Source: Planctomycetota bacterium (lineage in GTDB: Bacteria > Planctomycetota > Phycisphaerae > FEN-1346 > JAACEH01). Taken from it: a stretch of DNA of 7,866 nt. The translations under genes were made by a program, and so were the position numbers. Where the stretch lies: assembly GCA_016935955.1 (NCBI GenBank), contig JAFGPY010000195.1, forward strand, positions 1-7,866. The letters are read 5' to 3'. The notes under the pieces are model-generated. The model had not been told where the DNA came from. It searched no databases and saw nothing but the letters and a program-made list of their open reading frames with translations. Positions 1-6,744 of the stretch are shown one piece after another (position 1 is the stretch's first letter; every line of letters starts with the position of its first letter).

Positions 1-641
1 CCGCCCGAGGCCAGCACCGTGAACCGCGCCCAGCAGGCGGTCAACCCGCTGGCGGCCGTCCAGAGCAGCGCCCCCAGCACCTCGCCCCCGTTGCCCGTCA
101 ACAGGTCGACCACGTAGGTCCGCTCGCGAATGACGATTCGCGGATGAACGCGCGTCTGGGCGGCCATGGTCTGGCTGATCTCGCGGCCGGTCGAGTCGCC
201 CGAAGCGTGGAGGATACGGCGGGCCGAGTGACCGCCCTCGCGGGTCAGCGACAACTCGTCGCCGTCGCGGTCGAAGGGCGTGCCCCAGTTGATCAATTCG
301 CGGATACGCTCGGGCCCCTCGCGGACGACCATCTCGACAATCGCCGGGTCGCCCAGCCCGCAGGCCGTGGCCATGGTGTCGGCCTGGTGCTTCTCGGGCG
401 AATCGTCCTCGGCGTCAATGGCTGCGGCAATGCCTCCCTGGGCATAGTAGGAGTTCGACTCCAGCAACTCGGTCTTGGTGGCCAGCGTGACCCGGACATC
501 GGGACCGACGTCAGCCACCTCCAGGGCGGTGCGCAGACCTGCCACGCCGCCGCCGATTACCAGGCAATCGGTGAAGATCTGCGGCAACGTCGAAGTGTCG
601 AAGCCCACGAGGTAGCGACGAAGATTGCGGTGACGAACCAT
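1..641 (-). CDS. nadB: L-aspartate oxidase, N-terminal part (runs off window start)
   Basis: FAD-dependent oxidation of L-aspartate to iminoaspartate, the first step of de novo NAD synthesis (cytosolic; the product goes to quinolinate synthase NadA). The 213 complete codons visible lie in one open frame from the ATG at 641. Residues 26-36 form the FAD dinucleotide-binding motif (VIGGGVAG). Residues 63-73 (NSYYAQGGIAA) and 133-143 (TREGGHSARRI) are family signatures. Glu135 aligns with Glu121 of E. coli NadB, a substrate-site residue, and His138 follows in the same motif. The remaining ~320 residues (the family is usually ~530 aa), with the rest of the active site, lie outside the window. The chosen start has AAGGGA nine bases upstream. 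An in-frame ATG at 674 would add 11 residues but lacks a clear ribosome site. Succinate dehydrogenase/fumarate reductase flavoproteins are related, but the TREGGH...RRILHA pattern and the N-terminal spacing favour NadB. Confidence 0.93.
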   Translation of the reverse strand, partial: MVRHRNLRRYLVGFDTSTLPQIFTDCLVIGGGVAGLRTALEVADVGPDVRVTLATKTELLESNSYYAQGGIAAAIDAEDDSPEKHQADTMATACGLGDPAIVEMVVREGPERIRELINWGTPFDRDGDELSLTREGGHSARRILHASGDSTGREISQTMAAQTRVHPRIVIRERTYVVDLLTGNGGEVLGALLWTAASGLTACWARFTVLASG

Positions 642-688
642 GACCCCAATTCCCTTGTTCCGTGTCCTGCCCATGCTGCAAACCATAT

Positions 689-717
689 ATTCTATCACTG
701 CGGCCCCAGCAACACAA
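689..717 (-). promoter_or_regulatory. Probable sigma70-type promoter for nadB
   Basis: On the minus strand TTGTGT (712-717) and TAGAAT (689-694) are separated by exactly 17 bases. The -10 lies about 48 bases upstream of the nadB ATG, leaving a short leader. The surrounding sequence is the most AT-rich of the divergent intergenic region. I recognise no operator here for the known NAD regulators. The call rests on consensus match and position only. Confidence 0.55.
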
Positions 718-781
718 GGACGTAGGAGGCCGGACGACCGCCGGCTAAGACGCTTGACGGCCGGATACGGCGGATTAGGAC

Positions 782-810
782 TCCACGTTCATGCGTTCAT
801 ACAGTACAAT
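782..810 (+). promoter_or_regulatory. Possible promoter for the gene at 849
   Basis: TACAAT (805-810) is a good -10 hexamer, 38 bases before the ATG at 849. The best-placed -35 is TCCACG (782-787) at 17-base spacing and is weak (three of six positions). A TTGACG at 754-759 is a better -35 but has no well-spaced -10. Together with the minus-strand promoter at 689-717 this would make the region a divergent promoter. Confidence 0.35.
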
Positions 811-848
811 GTCCGGCGGCCGAGGGGCCTCAGCCAAGGGAGACAGCT

Positions 849-2015
849 ATGGCCAAAGCAAAGAAGACCCCCGCGAAGAAATCGCCGGCCCGAAAGGCCG
901 CGCCTGCCAAGGCCGCCAAGCCGAGCAAGACCGCCAAACCCACCGGCACCCGATCGAGCAAGGATAAGTGGGTGATTGAGGGCGTGCCGCCCCTGGACAC
1001 GGGTCTTAGTGCCCTGGCGGCCCTGGCCTCGGCCCTGGAGACGATGGGCCATAACATCTCGCTGCAGACGCTTATGGTCGCCAGTGGCGAGGCTTTCCGG
1101 CTGTTTGTGCAGACCGGCCGCGCGGTCAGCTCGGCCCGTAGCGGCCAACCGCTGGCGGGCGTGGTCGTCGAGGCCAGCACCTTTGCGACCGAGAATCTAC
1201 TGGAAACGGCCTGTAACGAGCTTGGCATCCGGGCCGAGGTGGTTGCCTTGGACGCCAAGCCGGGCGCCGCCCGGATCAAGGCCCTGTGGCAGACCATCGA
1301 GAAGACCGTCCGTGCGGGCGTGCCGGTGCCAGCCTGCGGGTGCCGGGGCACGTTCGAGCACGAATGGTGCCTAGTCACGGGATTCGAGCCCGAGCGCAAG
1401 CGAGTCTTCTTCCGCGACGTGACTCACCGCTTGGAACTCTATGCCCAGGGTCCGGTCGGCCAGCCGTGGGAAGGCTGGATGCCCGGCCCCGACAAGGGCC
1501 GCACGTGGATGCCGCACCTTATCATCAAGAGTGCGCCGAAGAAGCGGCTCAACGAAGCCAAACTGGCCGAGACGGTCATCGCCAAGGCGGTCGAGTCGGC
1601 GTGGCAGGGCATCGTCGAGCCGGACTGGGTCGGCGGTCTGGCGGCTTACGACGTCTGGATGCTGCAACTCGGACAGGATCGCTGGCACCAGGAGGCCATG
1701 AACCACCTGCGGGAACCGGCTCTGGCCAACTCGTGGCTGCTGCTGAACGCCTTTGCCGGACGTCGGGCTGCGGGCAACTTCCTGGCGTCGGTCGCGCGGC
1801 ACTTCGCGGGCAAGAAGAACTCGGCCGTGCACAAGGCGGCCAAGCTCTATTCGGCCGCCGCCGGGGCGCTGCAGACGGCCGGAGCGATGTTCCCCAACTG
1901 GGGCCATGGCTACGAGGAACCCGATCGCCGTATGCGCGAGGTCGAGTTGCTGGGCATCGCCGCCAAGGCCGAGCGCGACGCGACCGACGCCTTGGCCGAG
2001 GCCTTCGGGCTGTGA
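849..2015 (+). CDS. Papain-like-fold (BtrH-N-like) protein with histone-H1-like basic N-terminal tail
   Basis: A 388-aa protein of unknown function. Residues 2-40 are a low-complexity basic tail (12 Lys and 2 Arg, otherwise mostly Ala, Pro, Ser and Thr) like the tails of bacterial H1/HU-type DNA-binding proteins. Residues 41-228 resemble the BtrH N-terminal / C39-like papain-fold group: a helix with a small-residue turn (SALAALASALETMG), then a SGEAFRLF motif at 79-86, and a 'HEWCLVTGFE' strand (171-180) followed by Asp190, matching the His...Asp layout of those folds. Where C39-type peptidases carry the catalytic Cys, this protein appears to have Ser54, so peptidase activity is doubtful. Residues 235-388 are mostly helical, without signal peptide or membrane segments. 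The start is supported by AAGGGAGA at 836-843. The gene is probably monocistronic, since hemL downstream has its own promoter. The gene is clearly real; the fold assignment is by motif resemblance only. Confidence 0.8.
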   Translation: MAKAKKTPAKKSPARKAAPAKAAKPSKTAKPTGTRSSKDKWVIEGVPPLDTGLSALAALASALETMGHNISLQTLMVASGEAFRLFVQTGRAVSSARSGQPLAGVVVEASTFATENLLETACNELGIRAEVVALDAKPGAARIKALWQTIEKTVRAGVPVPACGCRGTFEHEWCLVTGFEPERKRVFFRDVTHRLELYAQGPVGQPWEGWMPGPDKGRTWMPHLIIKSAPKKRLNEAKLAETVIAKAVESAWQGIVEPDWVGGLAAYDVWMLQLGQDRWHQEAMNHLREPALANSWLLLNAFAGRRAAGNFLASVARHFAGKKNSAVHKAAKLYSAAAGALQTAGAMFPNWGHGYEEPDRRMREVELLGIAAKAERDATDALAEAFGL

Positions 2016-2030
2016 CCACGTTGAAAAGCG

Positions 2031-2059
2031 TTGACCGGTTTTCGCGTGGCGTCTACACT
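2031..2059 (+). promoter_or_regulatory. Probable sigma70-type promoter for hemL
   Basis: TTGACC (2031-2036) and TACACT (2054-2059) are separated by 17 bases, a five-of-six match at -35 and four of six at -10. The site lies 16 bases after the stop of the preceding gene and about 46 bases before the hemL ATG. Its position suggests hemL and the membrane-protein gene after it form their own transcription unit. Confidence 0.6.
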
Positions 2060-2105
2060 GAGAATCTGGACATTGTCGGACATAGCAGGACCAAAGAGGC
2101 GCGGG

Positions 2106-3398
2106 ATGAAGACGGACCGTTCCCAGAAGGCTTTCGAGGCGGCTCGCCGGGTGATTGCCGGCGGCGTCAACAGTCCGGTTCGTGCCTTCAAGGCCGTCGG
2201 CGGATGGCCGCTGTTCGTGGCCCGAGGCGAAGGCCCCTATGTCGTCGACATCGACGGCAACCGCTACGTCGACTATGTGGGCTCCTGGGGTCCGCTGATC
2301 CTGGGTCACGCCCATCCAGAGGTGGTCGAGGCCGTGGCCCGGACGCTTCACGACGGGACAAGCTTCGGGGCCCCGACCGAGCGCGAAACGCGGCTGGCCG
2401 AGTTGATCTGCGGGGCCATGCCGTCGATCGAGCGTCTCCGTTTCGTCAACAGCGGCACCGAGGCCACGCTGTCGGCCATTCGCCTGGCCCGCGGCTTCAC
2501 GGGCCGCGACCTGATCGTGAAGTTCGCCGGCTGTTACCACGGTCACGTCGATGCCCTGCTGGTGCAGGCCGGCAGCGGCGCGATGACCTTCGGGCAGCCG
2601 TCGAGCCCCGGCGTGCCGGCGTCGGTTACGGCCGACACGCTGGTGGCACGCTATAATGACGTGCCGGGCGTCGAGCGGCTGGTGCGTGAGCACGGCCCGC
2701 GGATTGCCGCCGTGATCGTCGAGCCGGTGGCCGGCAACATGGGCGGCGTGCCGCCGGAGAGCGAGTTCCTGCCCGCGTTGCGACAGTTGTGCGACGAAGC
2801 GGGCATCGTGCTGATCTTCGACGAAGTGATGACCGGATTCCGTGTCGCTTGGGGCGGCGCGCAGGAGCTTTATGGCATCAGGCCAGACCTGACGACGCTC
2901 GGCAAGGTGATCGGCGGCGGGATGCCCGTTGGGGCCTACGGCGGGCGACGCGAGATCATGGATCGCATCAGCCCGGACGGTCCGGTGTATCAGGCTGGAA
3001 CATTGTCGGGCAACCCGCTGGCCATGAGTTGCGGCCTGGCGACGCTCGAAGTGCTGGCCACGCGAGAAACGTACCAGCGGCTGGAGACCTCGGGTAAGCG
3101 TCTGGCCGATGGTCTTCGCGAGCGGGCCTCGCGCCACGGACTGGCCGCACAAGTCCATCGCGTCGGGTCGATGCTCTGTGTGTTCTTCACGGATCGTCCG
3201 GTCCGCGACGACGAGTCGGCCGCCGCGAGCGACACGGCCCGCTATGGCCGCTATTTCCAGGGCATGCTCGAGCGCGGCATCTACTTGGCGCCAAGCCAGT
3301 TCGAGGCCATGTTCGTCAGTGCGGCCCACGGCGACGAGCAGATCGAGGCGACGTTGCGTGCGGCCGGTGAAGTTTTCGAGGAACTATCCGCGGCATAG
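2106..3398 (+). CDS. hemL: Glutamate-1-semialdehyde 2,1-aminomutase
   Basis: PLP enzyme that converts glutamate-1-semialdehyde to 5-aminolevulinate, the last step of the tRNA-dependent C5 route to haem and other tetrapyrroles; cytosolic, normally a dimer. The 430 residues match the usual family length (~425-430). Signatures seen: [10 protein letters not shown] at 19-28, NSGTEAT at 115-121, FDEVMTGFR at 238-246 with the cofactor-contacting Asp239, and [14 protein letters not shown] at 264-277 with Lys267 as the expected Schiff-base lysine. [10 protein letters not shown] (298-307) and the C-terminal YLAPSQFE (393-400) are also typical. The start is the ATG preceded by AAAGAGG (2093-2099); an upstream in-frame TTG at 2031 would overlap the promoter and add residues not seen in the family. 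It uses the C5 route, so the organism should charge tRNA-Glu and carry hemA elsewhere. Confidence 0.97.
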   Translation: MKTDRSQKAFEAARRVIAGGVNSPVRAFKAVGGWPLFVARGEGPYVVDIDGNRYVDYVGSWGPLILGHAHPEVVEAVARTLHDGTSFGAPTERETRLAELICGAMPSIERLRFVNSGTEATLSAIRLARGFTGRDLIVKFAGCYHGHVDALLVQAGSGAMTFGQPSSPGVPASVTADTLVARYNDVPGVERLVREHGPRIAAVIVEPVAGNMGGVPPESEFLPALRQLCDEAGIVLIFDEVMTGFRVAWGGAQELYGIRPDLTTLGKVIGGGMPVGAYGGRREIMDRISPDGPVYQAGTLSGNPLAMSCGLATLEVLATRETYQRLETSGKRLADGLRERASRHGLAAQVHRVGSMLCVFFTDRPVRDDESAAASDTARYGRYFQGMLERGIYLAPSQFEAMFVSAAHGDEQIEATLRAAGEVFEELSAA

Positions 3399-3420
3399 GC
3401 CGTATTTCAGGAGTGAGACG

Positions 3421-4194
3421 ATGAACAAGGAGAACTCGTCACGAGAGCTGCCGCCGGTACGGCTGCCGAATCCCACGGCCGAGGGGTTTATCGCCTCGTT
3501 GAAGGTCGTTCACTTCTTCGCGGTGGTCTTCTTCTGGCTGGCGCTGGTGGCCCTGTTGCTGCACCTTGCGGCCTTCGCCGTATTTCAGGCGGGCGTCTTC
3601 GACGAACCGCTCGGTTTGGCCGCCCCCTCGGAAGTCCTCGCTCCGGCCACAACTGACGAGGGACCGGCCGACGCGGCCGCTGGCAATGAAGTCGCGGCTG
3701 CCCCCGAGGCCGAGGCCGCAATAGCCGACGCGGAGGCCGAATCGTCCTGGTGGAACCCGCGGAGGGCTGAGGACATGCTTCGCTACGTTCGCCAGCTATT
3801 GGCCACGTTCCGCGTGATCGGCCTGATGGCGGCCGTGCTGTTGCTGGTGACGATCTTCCTCTACCTGGAGATCGCCCTGCTCGGCCGACTGGCGGGCGTG
3901 CAGGCGTTGACGGTCTCGTTCTTCCTGTTGCTGCTTTTTGCGGCCACGGTGATCAGTTGGGAACCCCTGCTGCCGAGCGGAGACATCATCGGCTCGCTGT
4001 TCAAGCTCGACGATTTCCGCGACTCGATGATTATGATCGTCCGCCGCAGCGACGCCCTGGCCTGGGCCGACAAGAGCTTCTATTACCATTGGGGCCGTTT
4101 CCTGGTCGAGCCCCTGCTCTCGCTGGTCCTGCTGGTGGCGGCCTGGGTGCAGTTCCGCCGCGGCTATGAGCACTCCGTGCTGATGAACGAGTAG
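3421..4194 (+). CDS. Four-helix membrane protein of unknown function
   Basis: I do not recognise this 257-aa protein. Hydrophobic segments lie at about 31-56, 131-155, 162-180 and 229-245, which makes a polytopic inner-membrane protein likely. Between the first and second helices is a 70-80 residue loop with an Ala/Glu/Pro-rich acidic stretch (about 61-108), probably disordered, ending in a Trp-Trp (110-111) and a basic patch. Residues 181-228 form a second soluble loop rich in charged and aromatic residues. No signal peptide cleavage site or catalytic motif is evident. The ATG follows AGGAG (3409-3413) by seven bases and starts 22 bases after the hemL stop, so it is probably cotranscribed with hemL. 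Nothing in its sequence indicates a role in tetrapyrrole metabolism. It could alternatively belong functionally with the membrane proteins that follow 43 bases downstream. Confidence 0.8.
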   Translation: MNKENSSRELPPVRLPNPTAEGFIASLKVVHFFAVVFFWLALVALLLHLAAFAVFQAGVFDEPLGLAAPSEVLAPATTDEGPADAAAGNEVAAAPEAEAAIADAEAESSWWNPRRAEDMLRYVRQLLATFRVIGLMAAVLLLVTIFLYLEIALLGRLAGVQALTVSFFLLLLFAATVISWEPLLPSGDIIGSLFKLDDFRDSMIMIVRRSDALAWADKSFYYHWGRFLVEPLLSLVLLVAAWVQFRRGYEHSVLMNE

Positions 4195-4237
4195 GGTCGG
4201 ACGGCGACGCCGGAAACAGTCCTGCGGAGATGGCGGC

Positions 4238-5116
4238 ATGATCGAATTCCGGTGTCCACATTGCGGCGAGGGCGTGGAGGTCGACGACCAGTTCGCCGGC
4301 CTCAAGGGCCAGTGCCCGGAATGCGGCAAAGTGATCGTCATCCCGCGCCCCAACGACGCGCCGCCAACAGACCCGGCCGCCGCACAGAGCAAGCCCGACA
4401 TCCACGGGCCGCGGCGCATGGCCGTACCCGAATCGGTGCTGAGCATCGATCCGCTCGCTCAGGTCCCGGCGACCGAAACGGCGGTCACCGGGCCCTCCAG
4501 TTCCATCACGCCGGGGCTCTCGCTGCTGCTGGCCGTATTGCCCTGCCTGAGTGTGCTGGGCCTGATCTTCGGCGGCATTAGTTGGTCGCGGGCCTCCAAG
4601 GCCGGTCGTACCCGACATCGCCGCGTCGCCATAATCGCAACGGTTCTGGCTGCCGTCTGGACGCTGGCCCAGATGGCCGGCGGCGTGGCTCTTCTGGCTG
4701 CCGCCGTACAGATCAGCATAGCCACGAGTGAGGAGGAGAACTGTTGCGCGGCGATGTCATATGTCGGCAGCGACCTGACATCGCAGGCCACATCGTCGGC
4801 CGATGGCACGTTGCCCAAGCGAATGACCATCTCGGGCTTCACGTTCTACGGCGATCGTTGTCCGGCCAACCAGCGGAGGTTCGGGTACATCGGCAATCTG
4901 GTCTACGACTCGTCGGCGAGGACGATCTTCCTGTACGATCCCGAGCCGGCCCACGGCTACGCGACATGGCTGGAGAGCAGGCCCGACGGCCGCAATGTCT
5001 ATCGCATGGACGGGACGGCTGAGTTCCTGAGTGAAGAGGCGTTTCAGAAGGAGATGTCCGCCCAGGCGGCGAAGCTCGGCCACCCATGGGATGGCGCGGG
5101 CCCTGATGACATGTAA
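4238..5116 (+). CDS. Zinc-ribbon membrane protein with pseudopilin-like C-terminal domain
   Basis: A 292-aa protein of unknown function. Residues 1-35 are a zinc ribbon with Cys6, Cys9, Cys26 and Cys29 (CPHC...CPEC). A Pro/Ala-rich linker follows (37-90). Residues 92-116 and 129-161 are hydrophobic, separated by a strongly basic loop (118-129), a layout like the DUF4190-type hairpin. Residues 162-292 resemble the soluble part of planctomycetal pseudopilins: a paired Cys (169-170), GTLP at 190-193, CPAN at 208-211, FGYIGN at 215-220, then FLYDPEPAHG (231-240) and RNVYRMDG with AEFLSEEAF (252-269), matching the 'H...NVLF.DGHVEFL' ending of prepilin-like proteins with two substitutions (Arg for Phe, Thr-Ala for His-Val). 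It lacks the prepilin peptidase site and N-terminal helix. The ATG follows GGAGA (4226-4230). It is the first of three tandem genes with the same ribbon. Confidence 0.82.
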   Translation: MIEFRCPHCGEGVEVDDQFAGLKGQCPECGKVIVIPRPNDAPPTDPAAAQSKPDIHGPRRMAVPESVLSIDPLAQVPATETAVTGPSSSITPGLSLLLAVLPCLSVLGLIFGGISWSRASKAGRTRHRRVAIIATVLAAVWTLAQMAGGVALLAAAVQISIATSEEENCCAAMSYVGSDLTSQATSSADGTLPKRMTISGFTFYGDRCPANQRRFGYIGNLVYDSSARTIFLYDPEPAHGYATWLESRPDGRNVYRMDGTAEFLSEEAFQKEMSAQAAKLGHPWDGAGPDDM

Positions 5117-5155
5117 TTGGTGCGTGAGGCCCGACAGCCGCGCGGAGTCTTGCAC

Positions 5156-5279
5156 AGGAGGTTCGTTGCAGATTCTGAGCGATGTCGAAGGACGAGCCGC
5201 CCGGTCGCACACGAGAGAGAAATCGGCGTTACGCTTCTCCTCGGAGAAGCATGCGACCAGTGAGGACAAAGACCGTTGA
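5156..5279 (+). CDS. Possible small leader ORF coupled to the next gene (37 codons)
   Basis: A consensus AGGAGG (5156-5161) sits four bases before a TTG at 5166. From there a frame of 37 codons runs to a TGA at 5277-5279, giving a charged peptide beginning MQILSDVEGRAARS and ending in SEDKDR. The stop overlaps the TTG start of the following gene (TTGA at 5276-5279), the arrangement used for translational coupling. The ORF spans the hairpin at 5233-5250. No hydrophobic segment and no run of a single regulatory amino acid is seen. The same frame is open upstream to about 5031, inside the previous gene, so the open frame itself proves little. The ribosome site and overlap are the support; the spacing of four bases is short. 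It may be only a ribosome-landing leader or chance. Confidence 0.3.
5233..5250 (+). other. Perfect hairpin upstream of the second zinc-ribbon gene
   Basis: GCTTCTCC and GGAGAAGC form an exact inverted repeat with two bases between, read as a seven-pair stem with a CTCG tetraloop. It ends 25 bases before the TTG at 5276. There is no T-tract after it, so it is not a typical intrinsic terminator. It could tune read-through, protect a processed mRNA end, or influence ribosome access. Confidence 0.5.
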
Positions 5280-6298
5280 TCACGTTTCGCTGCAGCAACT
5301 GCAAAGCCGAGATTGAGGTGCCCGACCATTACGCGGGCCGCGTGGCGCAGTGTCCGACGTGCAGCCGCCGGCTCCGCGTCCCACAGCCGTCGGCCGACCG
5401 GACCAGTTCGCGCCGCGTCAGTGCGCCGCTGGACACGTCGTCGACGAGCAGCATTGTCTCGCTCGACGGTCAGATCTACCAGATCCAGCCGCAAATCGAA
5501 GGGATGATGATTGCCGCCGCGGCCGTAATTGCCGCGAGCCTGCCGGTGATGCTGCTGGTGGGCCTGAAGCTGCGAGCCTACTCGCCGTGGCTCTGGGGCG
5601 GACTGATCGCCACGGGCGTGGTCGTGTTCGGCATGCTGCTGGTTGTGCCGGGCTACAGCAACATCCGCCGCAGCCGAGGACGCAAGAGCGGTAGACGTCT
5701 CGGCATGATGGCCATCGCTGGTGGGTTGACCCTCGTGGCCACGTACCTGTCGGTCGGCCTGATCACCTACGCCGTGGCCGACCACAGCAGTTGCCGCTCG
5801 CGGCTGACCGCCGTCCATCGGGCCCTGATGCAGTACGCCTCGCGGAACCAGGGCTACCTGCCGCCGCGACCCGAGACGCTCGTCGAGCAGGGCTACCTGC
5901 GGGCCGCCAAGCTGACCTGCCCCCAGCATGGCCACGTTCGCGAAGGCGACCCGACCTACATTCCCGAAAGTTACAACCCGAGAATCGATCTGCGGACCGA
6001 GGGCGACGAGTTTCCCGGCGACACGATCATCCTGATCGACGCCACGAAGCACCGCAGCCAGGGCGTGCTCGATTCCGAAACCGGCAAGCCCGAACCCTAC
6101 TACTATGCCCTGCGGCTGAAGCCGGACGCCAAGGGCGAGGTGGTCGGTTACGTTCCCTACAAGTACGTCATCGAGCGCATCAACGACCAGCGCAAGGTTA
6201 TCTCGCGTGTCGAAGCCAACCGCAGATCGTACCAGTCCGGCAACACGGAAACTCCGTCGCCGCAGGACGACGGCGCCGCGCCGCAGCCAGGAAGGTGA
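5276..6298 (+). CDS. Zinc-ribbon membrane protein with pseudopilin-like C-terminal domain (second copy)
   Basis: A 340-aa protein of unknown function. The zinc ribbon uses Cys6, Cys9, Cys26 and Cys29 (CSNC...CPTC). A Ser/Arg-rich linker leads to three hydrophobic segments at about 76-97, 104-126 and 142-168, with a very basic loop (131-141) before the last. The positive-inside rule then puts the ribbon in the cytoplasm and the C-terminal part outside. Residues 170-235 resemble the pseudopilin soluble domain: CRSRLTAVHRALMQYASRN (173-191), a YLPP (194-197), a leucine-valine 'TLVEQGYL' (201-208), then LTCPQHG (213-219) and Y228. Residues 236-340 are soluble, with a charged, Pro/Gln-rich end. 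The start is TTG: an in-frame TGA at 5261-5263 excludes anything longer, and the next in-frame ATG would delete the ribbon. GAGGA at 5262-5266 is the likely ribosome site. It overlaps the stop of the possible leader ORF. Confidence 0.82.
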   Translation: MITFRCSNCKAEIEVPDHYAGRVAQCPTCSRRLRVPQPSADRTSSRRVSAPLDTSSTSSIVSLDGQIYQIQPQIEGMMIAAAAVIAASLPVMLLVGLKLRAYSPWLWGGLIATGVVVFGMLLVVPGYSNIRRSRGRKSGRRLGMMAIAGGLTLVATYLSVGLITYAVADHSSCRSRLTAVHRALMQYASRNQGYLPPRPETLVEQGYLRAAKLTCPQHGHVREGDPTYIPESYNPRIDLRTEGDEFPGDTIILIDATKHRSQGVLDSETGKPEPYYYALRLKPDAKGEVVGYVPYKYVIERINDQRKVISRVEANRRSYQSGNTETPSPQDDGAAPQPGR

Positions 6299-6303
6299 CC
6301 TCC

Positions 6304-6744
6304 ATGGTCTCTATCGAGTGCCCCCACTGCCACAAGACCGTTGATCTGGATGAGTCGCGTCGCGGCCGTCCAGCTCGATGTCCGCTGTGCGACGGCATGT
6401 TCCGCGCGCCGCTGTTCGACGGCCAGCCGGCTATTGCCGCAGGCCCTTCGCGCGGCACCGGCGGACCCGACACGATCCTGATCTTCAGTGCGGCCTTCGC
6501 TGTCGTCGGGCTTTTGCTCATCGGTGTCGCCTGGCTCTTGTTCATCGCCGGCGACGGATCGTTGCCTGTGCCGTGGAACGTATTGCTGGTCACGCTGCCC
6601 TTGCCGCTCATCCCCATCGGCGTCACATGGTACGCAGTCCGGCGAACCGAGCGGCAGGCCCTCGTCTGGGGTGCCAGGATCGTTGCCTATCTCTGGCTGG
6701 CCGGGCACGTGTACCTGACCTTCAAGCACCTGATGAACAGGTGA
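6304..6744 (+). CDS. Small zinc-ribbon membrane protein (third copy)
   Basis: A 146-aa protein of unknown function. It carries the same ribbon as the two preceding genes, with Cys6, Cys9, Cys26 and Cys29 (CPHC...CPLC), here without the usual Ala-Gly before the Gly at 21. A short Gly/Ala linker leads to three hydrophobic segments at about 56-82, 92-112 and 120-140. The basic RRTER (113-117) between the last two suggests the ribbon is cytoplasmic and the C-terminus external. Unlike its neighbours it has no soluble C-terminal domain and ends six residues after the last helix (KHLMNR). The ATG lies five bases after the stop of the preceding gene and its ribosome site AGGAAGG (6289-6295) is inside that gene, so the two are almost certainly cotranscribed and probably translationally linked. 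Confidence 0.82.
   Translation: MVSIECPHCHKTVDLDESRRGRPARCPLCDGMFRAPLFDGQPAIAAGPSRGTGGPDTILIFSAAFAVVGLLLIGVAWLLFIAGDGSLPVPWNVLLVTLPLPLIPIGVTWYAVRRTERQALVWGARIVAYLWLAGHVYLTFKHLMNR

Noticed and set aside
144..725. Plus-strand open frame of 193 codons at the window start
   Set aside because: It is opposite nadB, whose motifs are unambiguous, and it runs through the nadB promoter.
1286..2656. Plus-strand open frame of 456 codons overlapping the 849-2015 gene and hemL
   Set aside because: It crosses a promoter and the hemL start in another frame, is Arg-rich and has no ribosome site; a frame shadow.
1371..3329. Long open frame of 652 codons on the minus strand opposite hemL and the preceding gene
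   Set aside because: Its protein has no recognisable motif, is rich in Arg/His/Gly/Ala as expected for antisense frames in GC-rich DNA, and lies opposite hemL, which is certain.
3399..3589. 13-base direct repeat gccgtatttcagg at 3399-3411 and 3577-3589
   Set aside because: Only two copies, one at a ribosome site and one inside a coding region, with no flanking structure; likely chance.
4200..4212. Small inverted repeat CGGC-GAC-GCCG between the membrane-protein gene and the first zinc-ribbon gene
   Set aside because: A four-pair stem in very GC-rich DNA with no T-tract is not enough to call a terminator.
4757..6052. Minus-strand open frame of 431 codons across the first two zinc-ribbon genes
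   Set aside because: Antisense shadow: no motifs, and the plus strand carries conserved ribbons and good ribosome sites.
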